Positions 35,570 through 44,434 of a stretch of DNA of 64,000 nucleotides are shown piece by piece (position 1 is the stretch's first letter; the number at the start of each line of letters is the position of its first letter). A program made the position numbers and the translations under genes. This DNA is from Hydrogenothermus marinus (lineage in GTDB: Bacteria > Aquificota > Aquificia > Aquificales > Hydrogenothermaceae), in contig NZ_REFO01000013.1 in NCBI RefSeq assembly GCF_003688665.1, positions 1 to 64,000 on the forward strand, written 5' to 3'. A model generated the notes under the pieces. The model did no database searches, had not been told where the DNA came from, and saw only the letters and a list, made by a program, of their open reading frames with translations.

Positions 35570-35575
35570 ATCATA
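35570..35575 (-). promoter_or_regulatory. -10 box of the GC-rich RNA
   Basis: TATGAT on the minus strand, about seven bases before the GC-rich RNA begins. The -35 region is poor (CTTAAA or TTAAAC at 15-16 bases), so this is a moderate call. Confidence 0.45.
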
Positions 35576-35584
35576 TTTATATTT

Positions 35585-35603
35585 AAAGGGGTTTAAGCCC
35601 CAG
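35585..35603 (-). terminator. Weak hairpin after pheT
   Basis: GGGG and CCCC flank CTTAAA on the minus strand, followed by TTTAAAT, about 22 bases past the pheT stop. The stem is short and the T tract poor. It may partly separate the pheT transcript from the structured RNA. Confidence 0.35.
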
Positions 35604-35625
35604 TTATTTCCGCGTATACCTTCCA

Positions 35626-38031
35626 TTAGCTTCTTAAATTAACCTTTAATTTTAAACTTAAATCTTTCACTAAATCTTCCACTATTTTATTAACTTCCTC
35701 ATCTGTTAAACTTCTATCACCAGCATTAAATTCTATAGAAACTGCAATACTTTTTTTGCCATTTCCAATATAGTACACGTCAAATAATTTAACCTTTTTG
35801 ACAAATTTGCAAGTTTTTTCTATTTCTTCTAAAAGTTTTCCTACTTCAAAGTTTTCATCAGCTTCAAAAGCTAAATCCCTTTTTACAGATGGATATTTTG
35901 GTATGTCTTGATAAGTGATAGTAGGTTTTTCTTTAAATAAATCAAAAATAAATTTCTTATTTAGCTTTCCATTTAAATCTCTTGATATACCTTTAATATA
36001 AAGTTCTCCAACATAAGTATTGTCAGGTATTTCAAGTTTTTCAGCTGCTTTTGGATGGATTTTACCAAAATATCCTATTTCTATATCTTGGTAGATTAAT
36101 TTAGCACTTTCATACTTATTTAAGAAAGGCTTATCTTCAATGTTAAGTTTTGTATCTTTTAATCCAATTTTAGTTAAATAGCTTGTTAATAATCCTTTAA
36201 CCTTTAGAAAATCCCATTTTTTTGTAGTAGAAAATTTTTTATCTTCTTGAGTATAGTTATATCCATCTATAAACTTTCCAGAAAGAAGAATTCCAAGCCT
36301 TGTTTCCTCTCTATCATCAAAGAAAGTAGTAGCTATCTCAAAAATAGATAAATCCTTATTGCCATATCTAAGATTTTCTTTTTGCACATTTAAAAGGCTT
36401 ACAATAAGAGTGTTTCTCATTAATCTTTGAGATTTTAGGATATAGTTAATTATCTCAATAGTTGGTTTTTCTATACCTACGGTCTCATACTCTTCTTCAC
36501 CAGAAAAAGAGTAGGTAAGAACTTCATTTAATCCATTTGATAAGAAAAACTGCCTTGTTCCTTCTTCAAACTTATAATACTCAGGAGTTTCAAACTGCTT
36601 AGTAGATACGGAAGGATAACTTTCTTCTAAATTATTAAATCCTTTTACTCTTCCAACTTCTTCTATTAAGTCTATTTCCCTTTCTAAATCATAAGCTCTA
36701 AATGCAGGAATTTCAGCTATAATCTCATCTCCTTCTATCTTAGAAGGAATTTCAAGTCTATTCAGTATTTCTACTGCTTCTTCCAAAGGAATATCTATTC
36801 CAAGAATTCTTTTTATCTGTTTTTCTCTTAATCTTACTACCTTTGAAGTATAAGGTTTTAAGTATAAATCTTTTTCTCCTACTGCTTTTCCATTTGCATA
36901 CTTTTCTATAAGCTCTACTGCTATATCTTGAGCTTTTGGGAGATTTTCAATATCAACTCCTCTTTCAAATCTGTAAGAAGAATCTGTATTTATAGCAAGT
37001 CTTTTTGCTGTTTTTCTTACTGATATAGGATCAAAATTGGCTGCTTCAAGGAGTATATTTTTTGTATTTTCATCTACTTTAGTATTATCTCCACCTATTA
37101 CTCCGGCAATAGCTATTGTCTTTTCTTCATCAGCAATAACAATATCTGTTTCTTTTAAGGAGTATTCATTTCCATCAAGGGCTACTATTTTTTCTCCTTC
37201 TTTTGCCTGTCTAACTATTACTTTACCTTTGATTTTATCTAAATCAAAAGCATGGAAAGGTTGCCCTTCAAGAAGTAAAACATAGTTAGTAAAATCAACT
37301 ATATTATTAATAGGTTTTTGGCCTGACTTTATAAGTTTTATCTGAATATCAACAGGAGAAGGTTTTATGCTTACATTTTCAAGGATAATTCCTCTATATC
37401 TATAAACTTTATCTGTATTTATCTGTATTTGAGGTTCCTTTTCTTTGAAAATAGAAACTATAGGAATAATTTCTTTCCTTTTTACTCCAAATACTGCTGC
37501 AATTTCCCTTGCAAGCCCTTTTACAGATAAAGCATCTCCTCTATTTGGAGTTATTTCTATCTCAAATATATAATCTTCTCCAAGTCCAAGAAGTTTTGAA
37601 GCATCTACTCCTATAGGTGTATCTTCTCCAAGTATAAATAACTCATCTGTTTCAATTCCAATATCAAGTTCAGTTAAAGATAAAAACATACCTTCAGATG
37701 TTATAGAGCCAAAATTGGTAGGTTTTATTTCTTTCCCTTTTATTTTAGCCCCTTCTTTTGCAAGTATAACAATATCATTTTCTTTTATGTTTTTAGCAGT
37801 AGTAATTACTTGGTATTCTTTTTCACTATCTGTAGCTTTACAAACTAAAAGGTTATTCTTTTCTGGATGAGGGGTTATAGAGATTATTTTTACAGTTGTT
37901 AAGTTTGGGATATAATTCCCAAATTTTTCTACAGTTGTTTCAAGTCCTGTTTCATTTAGTTTTTCTTCTATCTTCTCTGGAGTTTCATCTATATCAACAA
38001 GCTCTTTTATCCAGTTATAGCTTACTCTCAT
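35626..38031 (-). CDS. pheT: Phenylalanyl-tRNA synthetase beta subunit
   Basis: An 801-residue beta subunit with the expected order: tRNA-binding EMAP-like domain (residues about 40-150), B3/B4 editing domain, B5 domain, the catalytic-like core, and the C-terminal ferredoxin-fold anticodon-binding domain (YPSVKRDLAFEADENFEVG). It forms an alpha2-beta2 enzyme with PheS and edits mischarged tyrosine. It starts one base after pheS ends, so expression is coupled. It is the last gene of rpmI-rplT-pheS-pheT. Confidence 0.96.
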   Translation of the reverse strand: MRVSYNWIKELVDIDETPEKIEEKLNETGLETTVEKFGNYIPNLTTVKIISITPHPEKNNLLVCKATDSEKEYQVITTAKNIKENDIVILAKEGAKIKGKEIKPTNFGSITSEGMFLSLTELDIGIETDELFILGEDTPIGVDASKLLGLGEDYIFEIEITPNRGDALSVKGLAREIAAVFGVKRKEIIPIVSIFKEKEPQIQINTDKVYRYRGIILENVSIKPSPVDIQIKLIKSGQKPINNIVDFTNYVLLLEGQPFHAFDLDKIKGKVIVRQAKEGEKIVALDGNEYSLKETDIVIADEEKTIAIAGVIGGDNTKVDENTKNILLEAANFDPISVRKTAKRLAINTDSSYRFERGVDIENLPKAQDIAVELIEKYANGKAVGEKDLYLKPYTSKVVRLREKQIKRILGIDIPLEEAVEILNRLEIPSKIEGDEIIAEIPAFRAYDLEREIDLIEEVGRVKGFNNLEESYPSVSTKQFETPEYYKFEEGTRQFFLSNGLNEVLTYSFSGEEEYETVGIEKPTIEIINYILKSQRLMRNTLIVSLLNVQKENLRYGNKDLSIFEIATTFFDDREETRLGILLSGKFIDGYNYTQEDKKFSTTKKWDFLKVKGLLTSYLTKIGLKDTKLNIEDKPFLNKYESAKLIYQDIEIGYFGKIHPKAAEKLEIPDNTYVGELYIKGISRDLNGKLNKKFIFDLFKEKPTITYQDIPKYPSVKRDLAFEADENFEVGKLLEEIEKTCKFVKKVKLFDVYYIGNGKKSIAVSIEFNAGDRSLTDEEVNKIVEDLVKDLSLKLKVNLRS

Positions 38032-39065
38032 TATAACCCCTTAAACTGCAAATTAAATCTCATATCATTATTAAATAGTAGTCTTATATCTGGTATTTGG
38101 AATTTAAGCATAGCTATTCTTTCAATTCCAAGTCCAAAAGCAAATCCTGAAAACTCCTCAGGATTTATTCCTACTGCTTTAAATACATTTGGATCAACCA
38201 TTCCACATCCAAGAATCTCAAGCCATCCTGTTCCTTTACATACTCTACATCCTTTTCCTTTACAAACTGTACATCCAATATCTACTTCTGCAGAAGGTTC
38301 TGTAAATGGGAAATAACTTGGTCTAAATCTTATAGGAATATCTTTACCAAATACTGTTTCTAAAAATATTTTTAAAATTCCTTTTAAATCTCTAAAACTT
38401 ACATTTTTATCAACAAAAAGTCCTTCTATCTGATGAAACATAGGAGAATGGGTAGGATCTAAATCTTTTCTATATACTTTCCCTGGTGCCACTACTGCAA
38501 GTGGAGGTTTTTTCTTTAACATTGTTCTTATCTGAACAGGAGAAGTATGAGTTCTTAAAACATAACCTTCTTTATTTATAAAGAAAGTATCCTGCATATC
38601 TCTTGCAGGATGATCTTTTGGAATATTTAACATATCAAAGTTATACTCTTCAAGTTCTACTTCTGGCCCTTCTTCTATAGAAAATCCCATAGATACAAAT
38701 ATATCAGTAATATACTTTAAAGTATATGTAGTAGGATGAGGTGCTCCTGCTTCTGTCCATTCTGCAGGTAAAGTAATATCTATTTGAGATTTTTTCAGTT
38801 TTTCTTCAAGAGCTTTCTCTTTAAGTTCAGTTTCTTTTTCTTTTATTAAATCTTCAAATAGATTTTTTACTTCATTTATAGCTTTTCCAAATTCCTTTTT
38901 TTGCTCAGGAGTCAGTGATTTTAACTGCTTTAAAAAAGAAGTTATCTTTCCTTTTTTCCCAAGTAAAGTAGATTTAACCTTTTGAAGTTCTTCTAAACTA
39001 AGAACTTCTTTTATTTTTTGTTTATATTCTTCTTCTAAAGCTTTTAACTGCTTTTTTATGTCCAT
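38031..39065 (-). CDS. pheS: Phenylalanyl-tRNA synthetase alpha subunit
   Basis: A 344-residue class II synthetase subunit. An N-terminal coiled coil is followed by the catalytic domain with motif 2 (GKVYRKDLDPTHSPMFHQ) and motif 3 (GFAFGLGIERIAML). A cysteine pair set CTVCKGKGCRVC in the catalytic domain looks like a zinc or structural knot and is present in several thermophile enzymes. It charges tRNA-Phe together with PheT. The gap to rplT is only 3 bases. Confidence 0.96.
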   Translation of the reverse strand: MDIKKQLKALEEEYKQKIKEVLSLEELQKVKSTLLGKKGKITSFLKQLKSLTPEQKKEFGKAINEVKNLFEDLIKEKETELKEKALEEKLKKSQIDITLPAEWTEAGAPHPTTYTLKYITDIFVSMGFSIEEGPEVELEEYNFDMLNIPKDHPARDMQDTFFINKEGYVLRTHTSPVQIRTMLKKKPPLAVVAPGKVYRKDLDPTHSPMFHQIEGLFVDKNVSFRDLKGILKIFLETVFGKDIPIRFRPSYFPFTEPSAEVDIGCTVCKGKGCRVCKGTGWLEILGCGMVDPNVFKAVGINPEEFSGFAFGLGIERIAMLKFQIPDIRLLFNNDMRFNLQFKGL

Positions 39066-39068
39066 CTT

Positions 39069-39419
39069 TTAGTTTAATGCAGATTTAGCTGTTTCTACTA
39101 ATTTTGAAAATCCTTCAGGATCTCTTACTGCAATATCTGCCAATACTTTTCTATCTAAATCCAATCCTGCAGATTTTAATCCATGGATAAACTGACTATA
39201 AGAAAGTCCATTTAATCTTGCAGCAGCGTTAATTCTTTGAATCCAAAGTCTTCTAAACTCTCTTTTTCTTAATCTTCTATCTCTGTATTCATATTGAAGA
39301 GATCTTAAAACCTGTTCTTTTGCTCTTCTATAAGACCTGTGTTTTGCACCGTAATATCCTTTAGCAAGCTTTAAAATTTTCTTTTTATGTTTTTTAGATG
39401 ATGGTCCTTTTACTCTCAT
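39069..39419 (-). CDS. rplT: Ribosomal protein L20
   Basis: A 116-residue basic protein with L20 landmarks: the [21 protein letters not shown] segment, [14 protein letters not shown] and [12 protein letters not shown]. It binds 23S rRNA early in assembly and in some bacteria represses its own operon. It lies between rpmI and pheS with a GGAGG Shine-Dalgarno. I saw no clear L20 operator mimic in the leader. Confidence 0.97.
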   Translation of the reverse strand: MRVKGPSSKKHKKKILKLAKGYYGAKHRSYRRAKEQVLRSLQYEYRDRRLRKREFRRLWIQRINAAARLNGLSYSQFIHGLKSAGLDLDRKVLADIAVRDPEGFSKLVETAKSALN

Positions 39420-39435
39420 TTTTTATTCCTCCTTT

Positions 39436-39642
39436 TTATACTGAGTAAGGTATTAATTTTTCAATTTTATCTTTTATTGTTTCTGGTACATATTGAGGCT
39501 TTCTACCTTGTCTTTTTCTTTTTCTTGTTTTTTTAGTGCTATAGTGGGATACACCACCTTTCCAGTACTTTATTTTTCCTTTTGCAGTAACCTTTAATCT
39601 TTTTGCTGCAGTTCTATTTGTTTTCATTTTTACCTTAGCCAT
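39436..39642 (-). CDS. rpmI: Ribosomal protein L35
   Basis: A 68-residue very basic protein with the L35 pattern KMKTNRTAAKRLKVTAKGKIK and a C-terminal basic stretch KKTRKRKRQGRK. It is the first gene of the rpmI-rplT-pheS-pheT operon and has its own strong promoter. An AGGAGGTTTTT Shine-Dalgarno region precedes the ATG. In many bacteria infC would come first; here infC is elsewhere. Confidence 0.97.
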   Translation of the reverse strand: MAKVKMKTNRTAAKRLKVTAKGKIKYWKGGVSHYSTKKTRKRKRQGRKPQYVPETIKDKIEKLIPYSV

Positions 39643-39698
39643 AATTAATAAAAACCTCCTTTTCTTTAATTTAAAAAATGTGAAAAGATAGACAAAAT

Positions 39699-39727
39699 AG
39701 TATAAAATTTTTTGGAAAAATAATCAA
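39699..39727 (-). promoter_or_regulatory. Promoter of rpmI-rplT-pheS-pheT
   Basis: On the minus strand TTGATT (39722-39727) and TATACT (39699-39704) are separated by exactly 17 bases, a near-consensus vegetative promoter. The transcript would start near 39692 and have a leader of about 50 bases. Confidence 0.75.
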
Positions 39728-39765
39728 ATTTCGCTAAGATTATTAAAAATAAAGCTTTAGAGAAA

Positions 39766-40275
39766 TTAATCAGCTTTTTTAGTTAAATCTATATCTATTT
39801 TAGTATAATTTTTATTATTTATTTTATATCCAGTTAATGTAATTATAACATAAGGAATACAATCATACTGTTGTCTGCAGTTTGCCTTTTTAAATTCTAA
39901 TGTTCTTGAACCTTTCATTTCTATATTAGAATATATAAAACCTGAAGTAGCTTTTTCTGTTACAAGTTTCCAGTTTTTAGTTTTCATACTATCAAGATAA
40001 AATTTACGGATTTTATCAATATCATCCTTAGAATAATAAGAAACTCTTATATTTTCTTGTGAGTTGTAGATATTTTTTTCATAACTAATTCTAACAGATG
40101 ATTTATAACGAGGTATATCTTTTGGATCTTCACCAACAACATCTTTTTTTGGAAGAACTATATCAAATCCTGGTGGAATAGCTGGTGGTTGTGGAACTAC
40201 AGGTGGTTGAGCTTTAGAGATATAAGAAAAAACAGATAATAAAAAAATTCCTGAAATTATTGATTTTATTTTCAT
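39766..40275 (-). CDS. Exported protein of unknown function
   Basis: A 169-residue protein with a Sec signal peptide (IISGIFLLSVFSYISKAQ) and then a proline-rich linker (PPVVPQPPAIPPG). The folded part contains a pattern seen in secreted bacterial proteins, YYSKDDIDKIRKFYLDSM followed by NWKL, and two cysteines that could pair. I do not recognise the family. It follows nnrDE after about 60 bases on the same strand and may be the end of that operon. Confidence 0.7.
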   Translation of the reverse strand: MKIKSIISGIFLLSVFSYISKAQPPVVPQPPAIPPGFDIVLPKKDVVGEDPKDIPRYKSSVRISYEKNIYNSQENIRVSYYSKDDIDKIRKFYLDSMKTKNWKLVTEKATSGFIYSNIEMKGSRTLEFKKANCRQQYDCIPYVIITLTGYKINNKNYTKIDIDLTKKAD

Positions 40276-40336
40276 AATTTTCCCTCTTTTTTAATAATAT
40301 TCTTATTTGTAAAGATAAATATTAAAAAAGTTTTAG

Positions 40337-41920
40337 TCAATAAGATTTTAAACTCTTAACTAAAGAATAGCTTAGATTATTCTTTTTCTTTTCTAATTCA
40401 AAATAGGCTTTTGGAAGATAATCTATTAAATCTGTTGCTTTTAAGCTTTCTACCCCTAAATCTTTTACTGCCAAATCACCTGAAAATCCATGAAGATAAA
40501 CACCTGTTTTAACTGCTTCTAAAGGCTCTAATCTATTTACTAAAGCTCCTAATATACCTGCTAAAACATCTCCTGTTCCAGCTGTTGCCATACCTTCATT
40601 ACCTTTTATTGAGTAAAAAACCTCATCTTTGTATGCTATTACTACTCTTGAAGATTTTAGAACTACTATACTTTCTGTATCTTTTGAAAACTCTTTTGCA
40701 ACCTCCTCAAGATTATTATTGATATAAGAAGTTTCCAAGCCTGTTAATCTACTCATTTCTCCAACATGTGGAGTTAGTATAGTTGGATATTTTCTTTTTT
40801 TAAGAAAATTTTTGAAATTATCAATTAAAGCAAGATTATTTAATCCATCTGCATCTATTACAATAGGTTTTTTAACTTTTAATATATATTCTATTATTGA
40901 CAATGTAGAATCATTTATAGACATTCCCATTCCAATAGTAATAGATGAGAATTTTCCTTTTTTTATAATATTTTTTATTTCTCCTAATGCTTTCTTACTA
41001 AATAAACCATCTTTACTTGATACAGGAATAGACATTTCTTCTATAAGATTACTTTCTACTACTTGATTTATTTCTTGTGGAATTAATGCAGTAGTTAATC
41101 CTGCTCCTGCTTTTGTAGATGCTTTAGAAGCCATTATAACTGCACCGGATTTTCCTACGGAACCACCTATTACAAGATTATGGCCATATGTGTATTTATG
41201 AGAGTTTTTCTTTCTTTTTGGAAGTAGTATATTTTTTGGAGTTAATATATATCTTTTTATCTCTTGTAAATAATGCTCATCTATTGAAATATCAACAACA
41301 AAAACCTCTCCACAGTATTCAGATGCAGGATAAAGAATATGGCAAAGCTTAGGATAAGCAAAAGTAATTGTTATATCTGCTTTTATAAATTCTCCTTCTA
41401 TCTGTCCTGAATCTGAAAAAAGCCCAGAAGGTATATCTACAGATACTACAGGTTTTTTTGAGTTGTTTATTATTTTTATAACCTTTTCTCTATATCCTTT
41501 TACAGGTGGCTTAAACCCTGTACCAAAAATTCCATCTATAATAACATCTGCATTTTTTAAGGCAAACTGTAATTTCCTTAAATTTTTCTCTGTAATAAAT
41601 AAAACCTCTCCACCTATATTTTCATATATTTCAAGATTTTTTAAGTTATCTTGAGAAAGTTTTTGTCTTGAAGATGATAGTATATATGTTTTTACTTTTT
41701 TACCTGCTTTAAATAAATATCTTGCAACAACAAGGGCATCACCTCCATTATTCCCTGAACCTGCTACCACAACGAAGTTTTCTTTGTCTTTATATTTATC
41801 TAATGTGATTTGTGCAGTTGTTCTACCTGCATTTTCCATTAAAACAAGAGAAGGTATTCCTGTAAGATTTATAGTATTTTCATCTGCAAATGCCATTTCT
41901 TTTGCTTTTAATACTTTCAT
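40337..41920 (-). CDS. nnrDE: Bifunctional NAD(P)HX epimerase and ADP-dependent dehydratase
   Basis: A 527-residue fusion. Residues 1-210 are the YjeF_N epimerase (VVAGSGNNGGDALVVARYL and VVSVDIPSGL). From about 235 on is the ribokinase-like dehydratase (GGSVGKSGAVIMAS, ILTPHVGEM, GTGDVLAGILGAL). Together they repair hydrated NADH and NADPH, which form faster at high temperature. It starts 4 bases after the 126-aa gene ends and is likely expressed with the unknown genes upstream. Confidence 0.94.
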   Translation of the reverse strand: MKVLKAKEMAFADENTINLTGIPSLVLMENAGRTTAQITLDKYKDKENFVVVAGSGNNGGDALVVARYLFKAGKKVKTYILSSSRQKLSQDNLKNLEIYENIGGEVLFITEKNLRKLQFALKNADVIIDGIFGTGFKPPVKGYREKVIKIINNSKKPVVSVDIPSGLFSDSGQIEGEFIKADITITFAYPKLCHILYPASEYCGEVFVVDISIDEHYLQEIKRYILTPKNILLPKRKKNSHKYTYGHNLVIGGSVGKSGAVIMASKASTKAGAGLTTALIPQEINQVVESNLIEEMSIPVSSKDGLFSKKALGEIKNIIKKGKFSSITIGMGMSINDSTLSIIEYILKVKKPIVIDADGLNNLALIDNFKNFLKKRKYPTILTPHVGEMSRLTGLETSYINNNLEEVAKEFSKDTESIVVLKSSRVVIAYKDEVFYSIKGNEGMATAGTGDVLAGILGALVNRLEPLEAVKTGVYLHGFSGDLAVKDLGVESLKATDLIDYLPKAYFELEKKKNNLSYSLVKSLKSY

Positions 41921-41924
41921 TCTT

Positions 41925-42305
41925 TTACTCCAGATTATAAATTCCTATTTCTTCTATTATAAATTCTTTAAAATCTTCTATAGGTTGTATAAATTTTGTT
42001 GGAAGTTCTTTAAAATTTAGATAAGTAGAGCAACCTCCTTCACAATAAGAGTAGGATAAATCAATTAGAAAATCTTTAAAAGAAGGTAATTTTATAGTTG
42101 TATTATTTTCAAGTAATTCTATTAATTCCTCATTTGTACTATTTGAATCAAAATCTATTTCATAAAATAAAAGTAAACTTTTTAAAAATTTATTAACTGC
42201 TTCATCAAGTAAATATAAAGATTTTTCAGGTTGATAGTAAGTAATATTATTTTTTACATCTTCAAAAATTTCTACTGCTTGTTTATAGTAATTTTTATAA
42301 TCCAT
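41925..42305 (-). CDS. Uncharacterised helical protein, possibly HEPN-like
   Basis: A 126-residue acidic, mostly helical protein. The N-terminal half (YYKQAVEIFEDVKNNI, then SLYLLDEAVNKFLKSLLLFYEI) has the helix spacing of HEPN domains, but no RX4-6H catalytic motif is present, so an RNase role is not supported. It overlaps the 444-residue gene by 11 bases and precedes nnrDE by 4. Function unknown. Confidence 0.55.
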   Translation of the reverse strand: MDYKNYYKQAVEIFEDVKNNITYYQPEKSLYLLDEAVNKFLKSLLLFYEIDFDSNSTNEELIELLENNTTIKLPSFKDFLIDLSYSYCEGGCSTYLNFKELPTKFIQPIEDFKEFIIEEIGIYNLE

Positions 42306-43629
42306 TTTTCACAAATTCTATTAAATTTTTATTTATTCCTTCTTTTGTTTCATATAAACTAAGCCAGTTTAAAAACTCTTTTTTTTCAATCTGTCCTGTT
42401 TTATATTTTGCAAACAATTTTTTTATTTCTGTATTTATATCTTTTTTATTTTCCTTCTCAAGGAATTCATTATATTGTTCTTTAATAAATAAAAGTTCTG
42501 TTTTTAAACTATCAGTATTTTTTTCTATAAAATCTTCTAAATTCTTGCTTTCTTTTAAAACAGGATAAAGTTTATATTCATTTAGTAAATTTTCTACAAA
42601 ATCTTTTATTGATTTTTTAAAAATATCTTTACCTGTTTCTATATCTTTTTCTACATCTTCTAAAAATTTTAGTAAATCATCTACGCTAAAATAATTAAAA
42701 AATATTTCCATATTTAAGTTATTTAATCCAATAAGCCATACTACTGCATCTATTTTGTCTATATTTGAAACATCTCTTTCTGATGCTTCTTTAAATACAT
42801 TCTCTTGAACTTCTGGATTTTTTACAAAATCTTCTTTGTTTTCAGATAGTTTTTCATCCTCAATTGCTATTTTTATAAGTAGTTCTTTTTCTTTCTCATC
42901 TGATAAAGGTTCTTTTATAAGTTTTTTGCCTTTAATAAAATATTTAGAATAATCTTTATCTAAAATAGATGCTTTAAATCTTTCTTTTTCTCCTGAAAAA
43001 AACTCATAAATTCCTGAAAATATAATATCTATTAAAAAGTTTATATCCTTTTTGCTTACTTCAATATTTCCATCTTTTTCTTTTAAGATCTTGTTAATAT
43101 CAATAACTTCTTCATATAAAGCTTTGTCAAGAAATAAAAAAATTAAATAATCAATTACTGATAAATAGTATGCAACACCTTTTGAGATAATCTCTCCATC
43201 TTTAAATATTTTAAAAACCAGAATATGCTTTTTTTCTGGATTTAATTGATTTACTTTTTCTTTAAGCTCGGGGAAAAGTTCAAAATCTGTTATTATTGCA
43301 TTCCTTTTTGGAATAATATGTCCTCTATACTCAAAATAAAGTGGTGAAGGCGATGGAATTCTTTCATTTATTGCATCTGTGATAAGTAAAAAAATTAGCT
43401 TTTCTATATTGTTTTCTTCTAAATCTATAGATGCAAGTTTAAACAGATTGTTTACTGAATCTCTTATCTGCCATTTATTAGGCTTTTCTTTATTTAAAAT
43501 ATTATTAACTTGTCTAACTATTTCTTTTTTTAGATTAAAGAAATTTTCTTCATTTGTTAATTCTTCTATATTGTATTCATCAGATTTATCTTTTAATAAT
43601 TTAAATAAGCTTTCTGTTAATTTATCCAT
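42295..43629 (-). CDS. Large acidic protein of unknown function (444 aa)
   Basis: A 444-residue soluble protein, rich in lysine, glutamate and asparagine, with no signal peptide and no strong membrane helix. Most of it looks alpha-helical, with a short beta region at about 95-150 (YFEYRGHIIPKRNAIITDFELF and HILVFKIFKDGEII). No motif that I can tie to an enzyme is visible. It overlaps a two-helix membrane protein upstream and a small helical protein downstream, so the three probably act together. Confidence 0.6.
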   Translation of the reverse strand: MDKLTESLFKLLKDKSDEYNIEELTNEENFFNLKKEIVRQVNNILNKEKPNKWQIRDSVNNLFKLASIDLEENNIEKLIFLLITDAINERIPSPSPLYFEYRGHIIPKRNAIITDFELFPELKEKVNQLNPEKKHILVFKIFKDGEIISKGVAYYLSVIDYLIFLFLDKALYEEVIDINKILKEKDGNIEVSKKDINFLIDIIFSGIYEFFSGEKERFKASILDKDYSKYFIKGKKLIKEPLSDEKEKELLIKIAIEDEKLSENKEDFVKNPEVQENVFKEASERDVSNIDKIDAVVWLIGLNNLNMEIFFNYFSVDDLLKFLEDVEKDIETGKDIFKKSIKDFVENLLNEYKLYPVLKESKNLEDFIEKNTDSLKTELLFIKEQYNEFLEKENKKDINTEIKKLFAKYKTGQIEKKEFLNWLSLYETKEGINKNLIEFVKNGL

Positions 43630-43861
43630 TTAACCTCTCCAAGCCCATAATAACCATTTTGTAGACAAAATAAATCACAGTAATGAAAAAACCAGCTACT
43701 AAAGAAATTAAAAATTTTCTCCAAAAACCTGCTTTTTTCTCTTTGTCTAAGAAAGTCCATACTATATAGATTATAGTAGTAAAAAAGAAGATTAAAAAAA
43801 GTAATAATCCTATATTATCTGTAAACCATTGACCTGCAGTAGGTAATTTTTCAGGACTCAT
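43622..43861 (-). CDS. Small two-helix membrane protein (79 aa)
   Basis: A 79-residue protein with two membrane helices (IGLLLFLIFFFTTIIYIVW and FLISLVAGFFITVIYFVYK) joined by a basic loop DKEKKAGFWRK. A GGAG Shine-Dalgarno precedes the ATG. It is first in the operon leading to the 444-aa and 126-aa proteins and nnrDE, and is divergent from the peroxiredoxin gene. Family unknown. Confidence 0.65.
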   Translation of the reverse strand: MSPEKLPTAGQWFTDNIGLLLFLIFFFTTIIYIVWTFLDKEKKAGFWRKFLISLVAGFFITVIYFVYKMVIMGLERLNG

Positions 43862-43948
43862 TGTTTTTCGCTCCTAAATTTTAAATAAAATTTTAAATAA
43901 TATATTATTATATTCTTAAATAAAAATTTAACTTAGGAGGAAATTAAA

Positions 43949-44434
43949 ATGACTATAGAAGAAGGACAAAAAGCTCCAGAATTTTGCCTTCCAGGTTTAA
44001 CCCCTGATGGTGAAGAAAAAGAGATATGCTTAAAGGATCTTTTATCTGAAGGTAAATATCTTGTTTTATATTTTTATCCAAAGGATAATACACCTGGTTG
44101 TACTACTGAAGCTTGTGATTTTAGGGATAATCTAAATGCTATTGGAGATAAAGCTGTTGTTGCAGGGGTTAGCCCGGATAGTATAGAAAGCCATAAAAAA
44201 TTTAAAGAAAAATATAACCTTAATTTTTATCTTTTATCTGATCCTGAGAAGAAAGTTTTACAAGCATATGATGCTTATGGAGAAAAGAAAATGTATGGTA
44301 AAACAACTGTTGGTGTTATCCGCTCTACATATATTATTTCTCCTGATGGAAAAATAGTTAAAAAATGGAGAAATGTAAAAGCTAAAGGGCATGTTGCTAA
44401 GGTAATACAAGAACTTGAAAAATTAAATAGTTAA
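43949..44434 (+). CDS. bcp: PrxQ/Bcp-type peroxiredoxin
   Basis: A 161-residue thiol peroxidase. The peroxidatic cysteine is C51 in DNTPGCTTEAC, and the resolving cysteine C56 is five residues later, the pattern of PrxQ. It reduces hydrogen peroxide and organic peroxides, fitting with the superoxide reductase elsewhere in the window. An AGGAGG Shine-Dalgarno precedes the ATG. It stands alone between a divergent and a convergent gene, with a 4-base overlap at its 3' end. Confidence 0.95.
   Translation: MTIEEGQKAPEFCLPGLTPDGEEKEICLKDLLSEGKYLVLYFYPKDNTPGCTTEACDFRDNLNAIGDKAVVAGVSPDSIESHKKFKEKYNLNFYLLSDPEKKVLQAYDAYGEKKMYGKTTVGVIRSTYIISPDGKIVKKWRNVKAKGHVAKVIQELEKLNS

Noticed and set aside
41925-42305. 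The 126-aa protein as a HEPN toxin with a partner
   Set aside because: There is no RX4-6H motif and no nucleotidyltransferase partner; only the helix pattern is similar.
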